This document shows, one piece after another, positions 1 to 9,247 of a DNA stretch of 64,000 nucleotides. Below the pieces are notes generated by a model that was not told the DNA's origin, did not search any database, and worked only from the letters and a program-made list of their open reading frames with translations. Origin of the DNA: Sphingobacterium spiritivorum ATCC 33861 (GTDB taxonomy: Bacteria > Bacteroidota > Bacteroidia > Sphingobacteriales > Sphingobacteriaceae); assembly GCF_000143765.1 (NCBI RefSeq), contig NZ_GL379770.1:2282459-2346458 (forward strand). Reading direction: 5' to 3'. Numbering within the stretch: the first letter of the stretch is position 1; each line of letters begins with the position of its first letter. The position numbers and the translations under genes were made by a program.

Positions 1-112
1 AATATATAATATTATGAGTTCTCTTTGCATAATTATCTATTATGGTATTTCCTCAACAACCCTATGAGCGAAGTTAATGATAATTTATCGGACATTTAGG
101 TATACTTTTTAA

Positions 113-2263
113 TCAAATATTTTGTTGGATCGGAAGGATCAAAGTAAAAATCGTTCCCTCTCCGACTTCGGATTCGACCAGGATCTTACCATGATGCTTA
201 GCAATTGTATTGTAGGCTATTGACATTCCCAATCCGGTTCCTTCGCCCACATCTTTAGTCGTAAAGAAAGGTTCAAAGATTTTCTCCCGGATTTCCTTAG
301 GAATACCTATGCCATTGTCGGCTATTTTTATATAAATAAAGGATTTATCTTCATATATACCGGTCTCAATCTTTAACTTCCCTCCTGCCTTGTTATCAAA
401 CTTCTTGTTGATGGCATAAAGAGCATTCGTCAGAATATTTAAGAATACCTGATTGAGTTTACCGGCATGACATTCTATTTTCGGCAGATCAGCATAGCTG
501 TTTTCGACTTCGACACCCTCTCTTATCAAACTATTCAGGATCACCATAGTAGACTCCAGTCCCTCGTTGATATCGGCAAATTTGAGTGTATCTTCGTCTA
601 CACGTGAGAATATCCGCAGACTTTTTACGATCTCAGCCGTTCTGTGAGCTCCATCGTGCATACCTTTTAACAGAAAATCAACTTCTGTCTTTAGATAATC
701 TACATCCAGCTCCTGTTTATAAGCTTTGATCTGTGCCCGTTTTTCACTATTGCTCAGATCATCTGCCAGTGCCAGACGTTCGACTTCATCCACCATTTCC
801 CAGATCATCTTAATGTCGCGTTTCAGCGGTGCCACATTAGAAGTCACGAAGTTGATCGGATTATTGATTTCATGAGCCACACCAGCTGTAAGCTGTCCCA
901 AAGAAGCCATCTTCTCCGCTTCTACAAGTTGCGACTGCGTCTCCTTCAAATGAGTCAATGTTGTCTGAAGAGATTCGTTGGATTGCGTCAATTCCAGTGT
1001 ACGCTCTTCCACTTTCTGTTCCAAAACGATATTCTGTTCCCTGATCAGGCGCTCGTTCTCCAGCGAAATAGCGAGTTCCCGTGCCTGAGATACTTCCTTT
1101 TCCTCTTTCAGGATATTAATACTGTAAGCCAGACCGAAGGAAAGAAGAGCCATTTCTATTACGGAAGCCAACTGTACAGCATTGCTCGTAAAATCATCAT
1201 ACTCAAGTAATCCATAGTCTTTTAGAAGGAAAACTACGGATCCCAAAAGAAGAATCGTCCATCCAAATACAAAATATCTTGCCGGACGGAATCCATTTAT
1301 CATGACACGGTATGAAATATATAGCACGTATAAAGAAGCTACACCCGTGACCAGTTGCATACAGAGAAATGCCCGCTGCTCCCAGCCAAAGATCACCATA
1401 AACAAGCTTATCGTAAACAAGACAATAAATACACAGAAAAAGCGTCTTGCATGTGGTGCATTCTTCTTTAACTGGAGAAAAGTATAGGCAAAGAGTAGAG
1501 CACTCAGGCCGGACAGACAACCGAAAATAATAGGTCCCTTTGTTGCAAAAGACGGCCAGTCTGGCCACAGATACTGAAAGCTGTACCCCTTAATACCCAT
1601 CTGCGTGATTCCGGCAAAAAGCACATACAGTACGTAATAAAGATAACCTCTTTCCCGTACGGAAAAGAAAAGAAAGAGGTTATATATGGCCATAATAAAG
1701 ACGATACCAATATAAATACCGCTTACCAGATTATCCCTGTTTACCTGCGACACAAAACCCAGCTCATTACTGATATGTACAGGTAAGATAATCTGCTCTG
1801 TACTATTAATCCGCAGATAAAATACCTGCGAGCTATTTTCCGGAAGATGGATATCAAACACATAATTCGGTATCTTGTATTGTCGTTTGGAAAATATAAG
1901 ATGCTCTCCCAGCTTTATGGAATGGTATTCACCTGAAGCAGAAGGCATGAATAGTTCGACTTCATCCAGTAAAGGATAAGCTATTTCAAGCAGAAGATCT
2001 GTTGCATGGCCCAGATTAGTAACCGGCAGCCGCAGCCAGATATCAGACGGAGAAATACCCAGATTAGGCACCTCGCTGTCCAATGCTTTAAAATCTTTAG
2101 AAGCCCGGATTTCAGCAAAGGAAACCCCTTCCTTACCCATATAACGTTCGAGGCTCTTTCCAACGGTAAGCCTGTGGGTAGCATCATTAATGATCACCTC
2201 AGCATAAGATTGAAAATTGCCGGCGAATACAAAGAAAGATAAAAGGATAACCCAGAGCCTCAT
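113..2263 (-). CDS. 7TM-DISM sensor histidine kinase
   Basis: Membrane sensor kinase that should autophosphorylate and pass phosphate to an unlinked response regulator. Order of parts: signal peptide (about 1-22), periplasmic DISMED2-like sensory domain (25-165), seven-helix DISM membrane unit (180-390), coiled coil (390-450), HisKA with the H box [10 protein letters not shown] (His about 465), then HATPase_c with N box ([16 protein letters not shown]), [15 protein letters not shown] and GEGTGLGMS. There is no receiver domain, and none in neighbouring genes. The frame opens with GTG at 2266 followed at once by ATG at 2263; ATG is preferred. It is the last gene of a three-gene operon, about 10 nt after the methyltransferase. 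DISMED2 domains are thought to bind small ligands; the ligand here is unknown. Confidence 0.93.
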   Translation of the reverse strand: MRLWVILLSFFVFAGNFQSYAEVIINDATHRLTVGKSLERYMGKEGVSFAEIRASKDFKALDSEVPNLGISPSDIWLRLPVTNLGHATDLLLEIAYPLLDEVELFMPSASGEYHSIKLGEHLIFSKRQYKIPNYVFDIHLPENSSQVFYLRINSTEQIILPVHISNELGFVSQVNRDNLVSGIYIGIVFIMAIYNLFLFFSVRERGYLYYVLYVLFAGITQMGIKGYSFQYLWPDWPSFATKGPIIFGCLSGLSALLFAYTFLQLKKNAPHARRFFCVFIVLFTISLFMVIFGWEQRAFLCMQLVTGVASLYVLYISYRVMINGFRPARYFVFGWTILLLGSVVFLLKDYGLLEYDDFTSNAVQLASVIEMALLSFGLAYSINILKEEKEVSQARELAISLENERLIREQNIVLEQKVEERTLELTQSNESLQTTLTHLKETQSQLVEAEKMASLGQLTAGVAHEINNPINFVTSNVAPLKRDIKMIWEMVDEVERLALADDLSNSEKRAQIKAYKQELDVDYLKTEVDFLLKGMHDGAHRTAEIVKSLRIFSRVDEDTLKFADINEGLESTMVILNSLIREGVEVENSYADLPKIECHAGKLNQVFLNILTNALYAINKKFDNKAGGKLKIETGIYEDKSFIYIKIADNGIGIPKEIREKIFEPFFTTKDVGEGTGLGMSIAYNTIAKHHGKILVESEVGEGTIFTLILPIQQNI

Positions 2264-2273
2264 CACAATTGCT

Positions 2274-3038
2274 TTATTTTACAGCCTTAGCTATAACCAG
2301 ATTCATGGAAACAGTGAAATAACCGTTATTATCCGCAGATAATAAGCTATTTATAAAATCTTCAGACTCTTCTTTTGTCAAGACGGATTTGTCTACCATT
2401 TCTGCAAGTATCAGATCCAGAAAAACGTAGCGGTTGGCTTCTTCTTTAGTACGGACGACCATACAGAAGGTATCCAACTGAATATTCCGGAATCCGTTTG
2501 CATTCAGATCTGCCGTCAGTTTATTTCCCGCCCATCCGTTATTTACTTTTTGTCCCGTCAGATAATTACGGATTTTCTGTTCTGTCGCAATATGTTGTGT
2601 ATAAAAATTAAGGCTGTCCCATATGGTTTCTACCACAACGAAGGGATGATCCGTTTTCAAAACACGATACACTTCCCTGAATGTGGCATCCGGTTCAGGC
2701 AAATGCTGAACCACACGTTCCATACGTATTCCCGAAACACTATTATCTTCAAAGTCAAGCTTATCTACTCCAGCCTGTACGAAATCTATGTTTTTTCTTT
2801 CACCTACAGTAGTTCTGGCGTGCCCGATCATAGCCTGGTCATGGTCAATACCGATAACTTGTCCGCGCTCTCCTACCATATCCGCTATGTTGATAGCATC
2901 CATCCCGGTACCGCATCCCAAATCTAAAATTACACCTTGCTGAAGATTTGCAAAAGGCGTATATGAATGAATTTTTAACTGTTTAAGAAAATCGCCGGTA
3001 TCCACCAAATAACCGGCACCATAGTGTTTATTATCCAT
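2274..3038 (-). CDS. class I SAM-dependent methyltransferase
   Basis: Methyltransferase with SAM-binding motif I LDLGCGTGMDA (about 38-48), acidic motif II GIDHD, and a motif IV/post-I region (RMERVVQHLPEPDATFREVYRVL) typical of the UbiE/Methyltransf_11 group that acts on small molecules. At 254 aa it is normal length. Its ATG directly follows the TAA of the upstream gene with no gap, so the two are almost certainly translated together. The substrate cannot be read from the sequence. Lying between an acyltransferase-like gene and a membrane sensor kinase, it may modify the product of the first or tune the signal of the second; this is inference. Confidence 0.9.
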   Translation of the reverse strand: MDNKHYGAGYLVDTGDFLKQLKIHSYTPFANLQQGVILDLGCGTGMDAINIADMVGERGQVIGIDHDQAMIGHARTTVGERKNIDFVQAGVDKLDFEDNSVSGIRMERVVQHLPEPDATFREVYRVLKTDHPFVVVETIWDSLNFYTQHIATEQKIRNYLTGQKVNNGWAGNKLTADLNANGFRNIQLDTFCMVVRTKEEANRYVFLDLILAEMVDKSVLTKEESEDFINSLLSADNNGYFTVSMNLVIAKAVK

Positions 3039-3848
3039 TTATAATATATTTAAATTTCGATCATCCAGTTTAAAGTCATTCGGCGCATACTTCAGGTTAT
3101 TAATGACCTGTTGCAGATCCCACTGATCCAGATTCGGAATATCGATCTGATAGTGGATTTCAATCTCCTTATTTCGCAGACTTTCCACGCGAACAATATT
3201 CGAATTACCGCGAAGCGATAATATAGCATCTTTATTCTCCTGATCCGCTTCTGTCAGTGTATCCAGGTTTCGCATAATCATCACTGTCGCCAGAAGGTCC
3301 AGCTTCGGATAATAAAAGGTACCGTTGTTACCCACGGTCGTATCTATGCGATAGCCTACACTTTCGGCCAGCTTGACCGTATACGGAGCACAAAGCGCAA
3401 ATAAGGACTTGATCCCGACCTGCGTACTGATCGCTGCTCCTGCCCTTGTCAGGAAGATACTACCAATTCCGTATCCTGCGATTTCACGTGAATTCCACAA
3501 TCCACACCCTTCTCCTGTTCCCTGCTTTGCATATTGATAGACCAGATCGTACACACTTGCATCCATTGCTCCGGTTGCCTGTTCTATCGGAAGCGGCTCA
3601 CTACCCCCTGCCACATGAATGCGTACACCACCATACACCCTCTCGCCGTCTAATGATTCTACAATCAAAACAAAAGCAGCAGGATTATACATCCAGTCAT
3701 TCTTAGAGGATGTAACCTTCTTTACACCTATAGCGGTCAGGACATGAGCATGCCCTTCTATAAAACGTTCACAGGTCTGTGGATCATCAATAGCACGAAA
3801 TGCTCTCAATCTCACTACCGGACGTCCATCGTTAAATACTAATGCCAC
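3039..3848 (-). CDS. GNAT-fold acyltransferase-like protein, GTG start
   Basis: First gene of the operon. No exact family was recognised. The core (about 60-190) reads like a GNAT fold: a strand with GGVRIHVAGG, then a helix region LWNSREIAGYGIGSIFLTRA that resembles the acyl-CoA pyrophosphate loop (GYGIGS), then SLFALCAPYTVKLAESVGYRI, as in N-acyl amino acid or LuxI-like synthases. The C-terminal 80 residues are extra and charged. The start must be GTG (3846-3848): an in-frame TGA lies just upstream and no ATG is available. Alternatives are an ordinary protein or small-molecule acetyltransferase. The gene is clearly real; the function is inferred. Confidence 0.75.
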   Translation of the reverse strand: MALVFNDGRPVVRLRAFRAIDDPQTCERFIEGHAHVLTAIGVKKVTSSKNDWMYNPAAFVLIVESLDGERVYGGVRIHVAGGSEPLPIEQATGAMDASVYDLVYQYAKQGTGEGCGLWNSREIAGYGIGSIFLTRAGAAISTQVGIKSLFALCAPYTVKLAESVGYRIDTTVGNNGTFYYPKLDLLATVMIMRNLDTLTEADQENKDAILSLRGNSNIVRVESLRNKEIEIHYQIDIPNLDQWDLQQVINNLKYAPNDFKLDDRNLNIL

Positions 3849-3878
3849 GGAAATTTTATAAAATATTCAATTGAAACA

Positions 3879-3886
3879 CAAAACTA
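3879..3886 (-). promoter_or_regulatory. -7 promoter box of the acyltransferase/methyltransferase/kinase operon
   Basis: On the minus strand the sequence reads TAGTTTTG, an exact match to the Bacteroidota -7 box TAnnTTTG, about 30 nt upstream of the GTG start. No clear -33 TTTG is seen at the expected distance. Confidence 0.5.
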
Positions 3887-4065
3887 ATCAATAAAAACTA
3901 AAGCTGTGGCTGTTCCAGAAAATAATATGAAGGGATATTGCTTTTCAGTGAATGTGCTTTTATTGCTCCTCATTAACAGTTGAAAACTTTAACAGTTTAA
4001 TCCGGAAAGTCCTCCCAAAACAGAAGGAAATATGCTTCTGTCCTGCAGAAAATCATAAACTTATG

Positions 4066-4073
4066 TATATTTG
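4066..4073 (+). promoter_or_regulatory. -7 promoter box for the 82-aa membrane protein
   Basis: TATATTTG matches TAnnTTTG and lies 33 nt upstream of the ATG at 4107, giving a short leader of about 25 nt. The -33 region is weak. Confidence 0.5.
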
Positions 4074-4106
4074 AGAGTGAACTAATACTATACCCTATAT
4101 TAACCC

Positions 4107-4355
4107 ATGAAAACGGAAAATCTAAAAGAAATGAGCGATGAAGAATTGCTTAAAAAAAAGAGAATCACAAGTACAGCAACGGGCGTTCTTGCAGGAATGC
4201 TGCTTCTGCTTTTGATTCTAGCGACTTACATTTCACTTACAAAGGGTTTCAGCGCACTGATCGTTATACCTATTGCTCTGTCTCCCACATTAATTCTTAA
4301 TTTTAAAACGGTCAAAGAAATAAAACTTGAATTGAAATCAAGAGGTCTTTCATAG
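4107..4355 (+). CDS. small two-helix membrane protein
   Basis: Conserved-looking hypothetical protein of 82 aa. A charged N-terminus (KEMSDEELLKKKR) is followed by two hydrophobic helices (about 25-46 and 50-65) and a basic C-terminal tail (KEIKLELKSRG). It has its own -7 box upstream and a strong hairpin downstream (4417-4457), so it is a single-gene unit. No enzymatic motif is visible and no function is proposed. Confidence 0.75.
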   Translation: MKTENLKEMSDEELLKKKRITSTATGVLAGMLLLLLILATYISLTKGFSALIVIPIALSPTLILNFKTVKEIKLELKSRGLS

Positions 4356-4416
4356 AAAACTGAAAGTTAACTATAAAAGATAAATAAAATAAAGCTTTAC
4401 ATCAGATAATCCAACT

Positions 4417-4457
4417 AAAATCAGTTCGCTTTGTAACAGATCAGGCGAACTGATTTT
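4417..4457. terminator. bidirectional hairpin terminator
   Basis: A 13-bp perfect stem (AAAATCAGTTCGC at 4417-4429 with its complement at 4445-4457) around a 15-nt loop. It lies between two converging genes and can serve both, ending in T-runs on either strand. Confidence 0.8.
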
Positions 4458-4484
4458 AAATCTCTCCCTGCAGCTATTGTCGAT

Positions 4485-5078
4485 CTAAAGATCATTATAC
4501 CATTGTATGGCTTTCTGTTCTTCTCTTTTCAGGAAAGAGTCTTTAGCAGCATTGTAATCATTACCATCTATCCACTCCTGCTTACTCAATTTTTCTTTGA
4601 GTTGCTGATACTCTTCTCTGACAACTGAATGATTGCGCAAATAATCCCGGAATGCGATATGTCTGATCCAGTGTTCCGATGCCAAAGGTATTACATGAAT
4701 ATGAGCCATGCGCCATGTATGGTTGTGCAATTCCTCAGTAACATCCGCTATAGAAGTAATATGTACAGGTAGCCCCAGACTTCCGGGAGACTGATGAAGT
4801 CGTACAAAAAATCTTCTGTACGGCATATCCGCATTATAATTTTCGTAATAAATGTAATCCTCAGCCATCAGAAGATCAGGAATCTTATCCAGGTCTTCGG
4901 GGTCTTTTACCCCGATCATAATATCAATAATGGGTTTTGCAGACAGATTTTTGACCGAGGTACTACCAATATGCTCAATCCGCACATCAAAATCACTAAG
5001 ATAGGTTTTTAGTTCCGTTTCCAGTGAAGCAAAAGATGCAGTCCATAACGGGTTATACTTTTCGAACGTTACTTTCAT
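4485..5078 (-). CDS. GrpB family protein (nucleotidyltransferase fold)
   Basis: GrpB/UPF0157 family, a distant branch of the nucleotidyltransferase superfamily with no firmly assigned substrate. Family signatures seen are the N-terminal YNPLWTASFASLETEL, the GS core IEHIGSTSVKNLSAKPIIDIMIGV, and the C-terminal RDYLRNH...EYQQLKEKL block. At 197 aa it is full length. It has no operon partner; it stands between a hairpin (4417-4457) and a 315-nt gene-free stretch. Confidence 0.9.
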   Translation of the reverse strand: MKVTFEKYNPLWTASFASLETELKTYLSDFDVRIEHIGSTSVKNLSAKPIIDIMIGVKDPEDLDKIPDLLMAEDYIYYENYNADMPYRRFFVRLHQSPGSLGLPVHITSIADVTEELHNHTWRMAHIHVIPLASEHWIRHIAFRDYLRNHSVVREEYQQLKEKLSKQEWIDGNDYNAAKDSFLKREEQKAIQWYNDL

Positions 5079-5393
5079 ATGTATATCAGTGTCTTTAAGG
5101 GGTGATAAAGCAGCCAGATTCTTTATTATCCAAATCTAAGCGAAAGATTGGTCTGAAGCAGAGCATAATTTTCTGAAATAACGAAAATTGTATTTAAACC
5201 CTTATAAACAGAGGCTGAAACAATACATCTGCACTTGAACAGTAATAGAAATCCTTCTAGAATTGTCAGACAATGCAGGCAATTAATATCTCTTCATTTA
5301 AGGCGAATATTAAACGAAACCGGACAAATTTAAGGTAACAGTTACATCATCCTGTTAAATAGCTTATATTTAAGTCAATTAAGCGTCTGCACC
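5079..5393. other. gene-free spacer
   Basis: A 315-nt stretch between two divergent genes. No ORF with coding character, strong hairpin or exact TAnnTTTG box was found; TATATTTA near 5370 is a near match that could serve the plus-strand gene at 5394. Confidence 0.4.
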
Positions 5394-5912
5394 ATGAAAA
5401 CAATAGAATTTAATCAACGAAATCTTAAGCAGGTAAAAGTATTATTATTGCCTTTTGCAATTTACATAATCCTTTACTTTTGGATACTATCCAGTAATGA
5501 GCGTGTAATTGAATGGATAAATCAGTATTCAGGCCCTGCACTCGGATTAGCACTGATCTTTGCTACTCCTGTATTTCTACCTCTGTTTCTTATTCTGGCC
5601 AGAATGAGAACATCTACGACAGTCTCCTTTGATGAGCACAGGATGACCATTCAACTCAAAAACGGGAAACAAAAGGAAATAAGCTATTCCCAGATTCACG
5701 CCTTAAAACTTAATCATCCCCTTCCTAATACACTGACCGTATCCGGATCAGATAATAAAGTAATTTACACTTTTCGCCCCTTGAATAATGATACGCCCAA
5801 TAAGGAGATTCTTGCTGAGCTGGTCCGGCATATCAACTTCAGAATAGATCTGCTACCTCCTGTTAAATATTTTAAAGTAACATTTGAGTCCAGAACATAT
5901 ACGAGAATATAA
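5394..5912 (+). CDS. two-helix membrane protein with PH-like domain
   Basis: Hypothetical 172-aa protein. Two membrane helices (about 15-32 and 48-69) precede a strand-rich cytoplasmic region (TVSFDEHRMTIQLKNGKQ, then ISYSQIHALKL) that reads like the bacterial PH-like membrane proteins. The 30-nt gap to the next gene suggests co-transcription. A related plan (helices plus short strand domain with 'WSEIKSIKI'-type text) occurs in the minus-strand gene at 28241-28969. Confidence 0.7.
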   Translation: MKTIEFNQRNLKQVKVLLLPFAIYIILYFWILSSNERVIEWINQYSGPALGLALIFATPVFLPLFLILARMRTSTTVSFDEHRMTIQLKNGKQKEISYSQIHALKLNHPLPNTLTVSGSDNKVIYTFRPLNNDTPNKEILAELVRHINFRIDLLPPVKYFKVTFESRTYTRI

Positions 5913-5942
5913 ATCAGCTATCTAAAGATAAAATAAAAGCCT

Positions 5943-6761
5943 ATGAATAAATATCTGAAAGATTGCTTAATTGTATTTGCTGTTCTTCTTTGTATTGGAC
6001 TGCTGATCATGGCCTGGATATGGTGGGCTTTGGAAAACAGACACAAAGATGCCGAACGTGACGGTGTAGAAATATCACTTATCTGTGATACGGTAAAGAT
6101 GATAACGGAACAACCGACTTTGGGTTTTATAAAATTTGAAGCAAGTGATCTGGAAACCCTGAAATTTCAAATATTAAGGGACGGAAAGTTTATCGAAGAA
6201 AAAATGATCAGGACAGATTTCACAAAACAGAATGATGATATCATCTGGAAAGTCAGTATCCCTTATAAGCAATTTTTGAAAACAGACACCATAGTCCTGA
6301 CAACCGCTAATAAGCTTATTTATTACATCTCTGATTATCATCATTATGCCTATCTGCAATATGGGATGTTTGGATATCTGGGATCCCACGACTGCCGCTT
6401 CAGTGAGGATTGCATAATCAATGGCCGTCATTCCAGCGGTATTATAGACCGTATGGATGGATGGGTAAATGTAGAAAAAGCCAAACATATAGCCTATCTG
6501 GACCCTTCTACTGATGAGTACGAGGCCTTTGCAAGAAGTATGCCTGTAAAAACAAGAGATGCTGAAATCATTTTTCAGGATAACAGAGAAAATAAAACCT
6601 TATACTCTATGTATTCCTATGGTATAGAAGTTACCCCAAACGAGAGTTACTATGTGTTTGCAGAGGAACTTGAAAACCGGAGAGGACATATGGATGTGAT
6701 CAAAATCAACACCAGGTCTGGCGCTTACAAGCGTTATAAGAACTATCCTTTTGAAAACTAA
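5943..6761 (+). CDS. membrane-anchored hypothetical protein
   Basis: Protein of 272 aa with one N-terminal membrane helix (about 8-30) and a large, presumably periplasmic, region. That region has mixed strands, a cluster of aromatic residues (YYISDYHHYAYLQYGMFGYLG) and two nearby cysteines (HDCRFSEDCI) that may form a disulfide. No family was recognised. It is the second gene of a pair with 5394-5912 and ends in a terminator hairpin whose first base is the last base of its stop codon. Confidence 0.7.
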   Translation: MNKYLKDCLIVFAVLLCIGLLIMAWIWWALENRHKDAERDGVEISLICDTVKMITEQPTLGFIKFEASDLETLKFQILRDGKFIEEKMIRTDFTKQNDDIIWKVSIPYKQFLKTDTIVLTTANKLIYYISDYHHYAYLQYGMFGYLGSHDCRFSEDCIINGRHSSGIIDRMDGWVNVEKAKHIAYLDPSTDEYEAFARSMPVKTRDAEIIFQDNRENKTLYSMYSYGIEVTPNESYYVFAEELENRRGHMDVIKINTRSGAYKRYKNYPFEN

Positions 6762-6794
6762 CAAAGCCCGAAAACTGTAGTTTTCCGGCTTTGT
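6761..6794 (+). terminator. hairpin terminator after the 5.4-6.8 kb pair
   Basis: A 16-bp stem with one mismatch (ACAAAGCCCGAAAACT against its complement, loop GT) starting at the stop codon. It also faces the converging serine hydrolase gene. Confidence 0.75.
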
Positions 6795-6824
6795 TATACC
6801 CCATCAATACGTTTGCTGTGTCAG

Positions 6825-8147
6825 TTATTGTTCTTTAGTAAAGAGAAACTCTCCTCCCCGTTGCTTCAGCACAAAAGATTTGTTATCGGGATTAAATTCC
6901 ATCACAATTCCTGCCTGATCAAACTTAAACTTGTGCTTTTCTGTTGCTTCCAGTGAAAATGATGGTTGTCCGCTGGCTTGTGCCACAAGTGTTTTATTAT
7001 CTTTTGTAACTGTTATTTTAATAGGAATCTGCGTCGAAGCATAGCTTCCCAGATAAATATCCAGATCTTCCGAACTGTTTTCATAAGTCCTAAAATCCGG
7101 AATATCAAAAGGCTTATTGTAAAAAGCACGCAGTGCTGCAATTGCAATATTATTATTGTTAAAGTCAGTCCCGTTTGAAGTAAGTGCAAAAGCTACATTT
7201 CCATCTTCAAAATACGAAAATGTTGACGAAAAGCCATCTATACCTCCGTTATGCCCGTACCCTTTTTTATCGTAAAAAGGCACCTGAAATAAGCCCATAC
7301 CATAATTATCTTTGATAGTCTTCATCAATTCAACGCTCGCTTTAGTAAGCAGCTTCCCGTTAAAGAGTGCCTCCGCAAACTTTGTCAGATCCGAAGGTGT
7401 AGATACGATACCTCCGGCCCCTAATGGGATAGAAATGTCTGTTTCGGATTCAGGCTTCCAGTCCCCCGCAAAATCATAAGATTTCGCCTCATTGTTTTTA
7501 ACATTAATCTTACCGCCAAGATAGGTATTCTGCAAGCCCAGAGGTTTGGTGATATTTGCTGTCAACAGATCTGCATAGGATTTTTTTAAAGTTTTCTCAA
7601 GAATGTAGGTCAGTAGCACAAAATTGGAATTACTATATTCTCCTTTACTATCCGGTTCAAAATCACTTCCGGCCTTTGTAATGACATCCACCATATCTTT
7701 TTCAGACATCACTTTAGTATTCCAGTTCAGATAATCCGCATCATCAGTAAAATTATGGATCCCGCTTCTGTGATTTAGCAGATGACCTACCGTGATCTTA
7801 TCCGCATTTTTTATCGCCGGAAAATACTGTTTAATAGTCTGATCAAGAGATAGTTTTTTATCCTCTGCCGCTTTCAGCACTAATACCGTTGTAAAAGTCT
7901 TGGAGATAGAGCCAATTCTGTACTTTGAATTTTCATTGGCTTTGATCTTATTCTCCAGATCAATATATCCGACAGATTTGGCATATACCCTTTCTCCATT
8001 TTGAGAAATAGCGATACTCCCCATAAACTTGTTATTATCTTCCAGTGTTTGGATATACAAGTCAAGTTTTTCTGTGTCTATCTTTTGTGCAGATGCAAGT
8101 GATGCAACAAAAAAGACAGCTAAATAGGTTACTGATTTTTTAAGCAT
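6825..8147 (-). CDS. secreted serine hydrolase, class C beta-lactamase family
   Basis: Penicillin-binding/beta-lactamase-fold hydrolase. It has a signal peptide (about 1-20, ending ASAQK), the serine nucleophile motif S-I-S-K within YRIGSISKTFTTVL, a YSN motif (EYSNSNFVLL) and a GHNGG segment equivalent to the KTG box (GYGHNGGIDGF). The last 80 residues form a separate strand-rich domain, as in the esterase/peptidase members. It is the third gene after PadR and a HAAS-domain protein, 6 nt from the latter, so it may be under PadR control. Substrate unknown: D-aminopeptidase, esterase or beta-lactamase. Confidence 0.9.
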   Translation of the reverse strand: MLKKSVTYLAVFFVASLASAQKIDTEKLDLYIQTLEDNNKFMGSIAISQNGERVYAKSVGYIDLENKIKANENSKYRIGSISKTFTTVLVLKAAEDKKLSLDQTIKQYFPAIKNADKITVGHLLNHRSGIHNFTDDADYLNWNTKVMSEKDMVDVITKAGSDFEPDSKGEYSNSNFVLLTYILEKTLKKSYADLLTANITKPLGLQNTYLGGKINVKNNEAKSYDFAGDWKPESETDISIPLGAGGIVSTPSDLTKFAEALFNGKLLTKASVELMKTIKDNYGMGLFQVPFYDKKGYGHNGGIDGFSSTFSYFEDGNVAFALTSNGTDFNNNNIAIAALRAFYNKPFDIPDFRTYENSSEDLDIYLGSYASTQIPIKITVTKDNKTLVAQASGQPSFSLEATEKHKFKFDQAGIVMEFNPDNKSFVLKQRGGEFLFTKEQ

Positions 8148-8153
8148 AATAAG

Positions 8154-8753
8154 TTATTTAAGGATTCTTTTTAATCGAAGTAGTAAGGTTATGAGCACAT
8201 ACAAAATAATTGCCAGCAGCAGCATAGCCGGAATAAACCAATGGCCTAATTGCTCATACTGCAGATAACTGATTCCATTTTCTCTGTAATACCCCAGAAT
8301 AAAAATTTCATTGGGCTTAAAGAAAAAGCCAACATTTTCGGGGTCTACCAGCTTTGCACCAATGAGGAATATAAAACCAAACAGCAGCAAATATAACAGC
8401 GTGAAGATCACATAAGATATCCCGTTACCGATATTCAATATAAGCGCTTTCAGAATATGGAAAGGATTAAATGACCTGGTTGCTTCTTCAAGTTTTTTTT
8501 CAGCTACCAAAGGCTTCAGAAATATTTCCGGTTGTCCTAGCTTTTCCAGCACATCCAGCAAGCGCTCCACTTCCCCCTTTTCCATTGCTGCAGGATCTGT
8601 TATACTTTCGTAAATATGACTGTTGATCTCCAGCAATACCTCTTGCTGATTTGTCTTATCAAGCGATTTTGTAGCCTGCTGAATTCTGGATATATAATCC
8701 AGATAAATCCGTTTTGAATTTTTATCCTTAAATGCGATCTCTTTAAATTTCAT
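8154..8753 (-). CDS. HAAS-domain membrane protein paired with PadR
   Basis: A cytoplasmic N-terminal HAAS-like region (about 10-85: YISRIQQATKSLDKTNQQEVLLEINSH cut short, then LLDVLEKLGQPE) followed by two long hydrophobic stretches (about 98-130 and 168-192). HAAS/DUF1700-type proteins are routinely encoded next to PadR regulators and are thought to act with them in envelope responses. Its ATG overlaps the PadR TGA (ATGA), which supports coupled translation. Confidence 0.82.
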   Translation of the reverse strand: MKFKEIAFKDKNSKRIYLDYISRIQQATKSLDKTNQQEVLLEINSHIYESITDPAAMEKGEVERLLDVLEKLGQPEIFLKPLVAEKKLEEATRSFNPFHILKALILNIGNGISYVIFTLLYLLLFGFIFLIGAKLVDPENVGFFFKPNEIFILGYYRENGISYLQYEQLGHWFIPAMLLLAIILYVLITLLLRLKRILK

Positions 8754-9082
8754 ATTAGATTTATGGTTGTATTAAGGTTGTCCCAATAAATTTTCATTTC
8801 GCTTGCAGTACTTAATCCCAAAGTCGTGATCTTGTAGTACTTTCTCGGAATACCGGACTCCTGCTCTACCCATTTGGATTCGACCAGTTCTTCTTTTTTC
8901 AGTCTGTTCATCAAAGGATAAAGTGTACCCTCAGCAATTTCAATACTGGTTTTCTTCTTTATCTCATTAATCAGATCATATCCGTAATATTCCTTTTCAT
9001 CTTTCAGAATACTTAACACCAAAAAAGACAGTGTGCCTTTTTTCAGTTGGGAAATCCATTTAGTAGTAAAGTCTTCATTCAT
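8750..9082 (-). CDS. PadR family transcriptional regulator
   Basis: Winged-helix repressor of about 110 aa: KGTLSFLVLSILKDEKEYYGYDLI (shown in part) is the typical PadR N-terminal helix, followed by SIEIAEGTLYPLMNRLKKEELV and ESGIPRKYYKIT, the wing. The frame extends to 9100, but the ATG at 9082 (MNEDFTTKW) fits the family start better. It heads the operon PadR, HAAS protein, serine hydrolase and probably represses it. Confidence 0.92.
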   Translation of the reverse strand: MNEDFTTKWISQLKKGTLSFLVLSILKDEKEYYGYDLINEIKKKTSIEIAEGTLYPLMNRLKKEELVESKWVEQESGIPRKYYKITTLGLSTASEMKIYWDNLNTTINLI

Positions 9083-9101
9083 CAAACAAATATAAAACAA
9101 A

Positions 9102-9112
9102 ATACATAGTAT
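9102..9112. promoter_or_regulatory. possible PadR operator
   Basis: Inverted repeat ATAC-ATA-GTAT about 20 nt upstream of the padR start. Its place suits autoregulation, but the repeat is short in an A/T-rich setting. Confidence 0.3.
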
Positions 9113-9247
9113 AACAAAGTACCATGTTAAATTATATATTGAAAAGAGAGCACAAAGCAGTTACCAGTTGATTATCAACGAATTAATTTTAATTAATTAA
9201 TATTATCAGCGAAAAATTACAGTTATAATGTCTGTTTCGGGGAACTG

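Noticed and set aside
1..112. A terminator or partner response-regulator gene after the sensor kinase
   Set aside because: The 112 nt to the window edge show no strong hairpin and no frame; the neighbour is outside the window.
872..1568. Plus- and minus-strand frames of 112-121 codons within the sensor kinase gene
   Set aside because: Out-of-frame shadows of the kinase, without family text.
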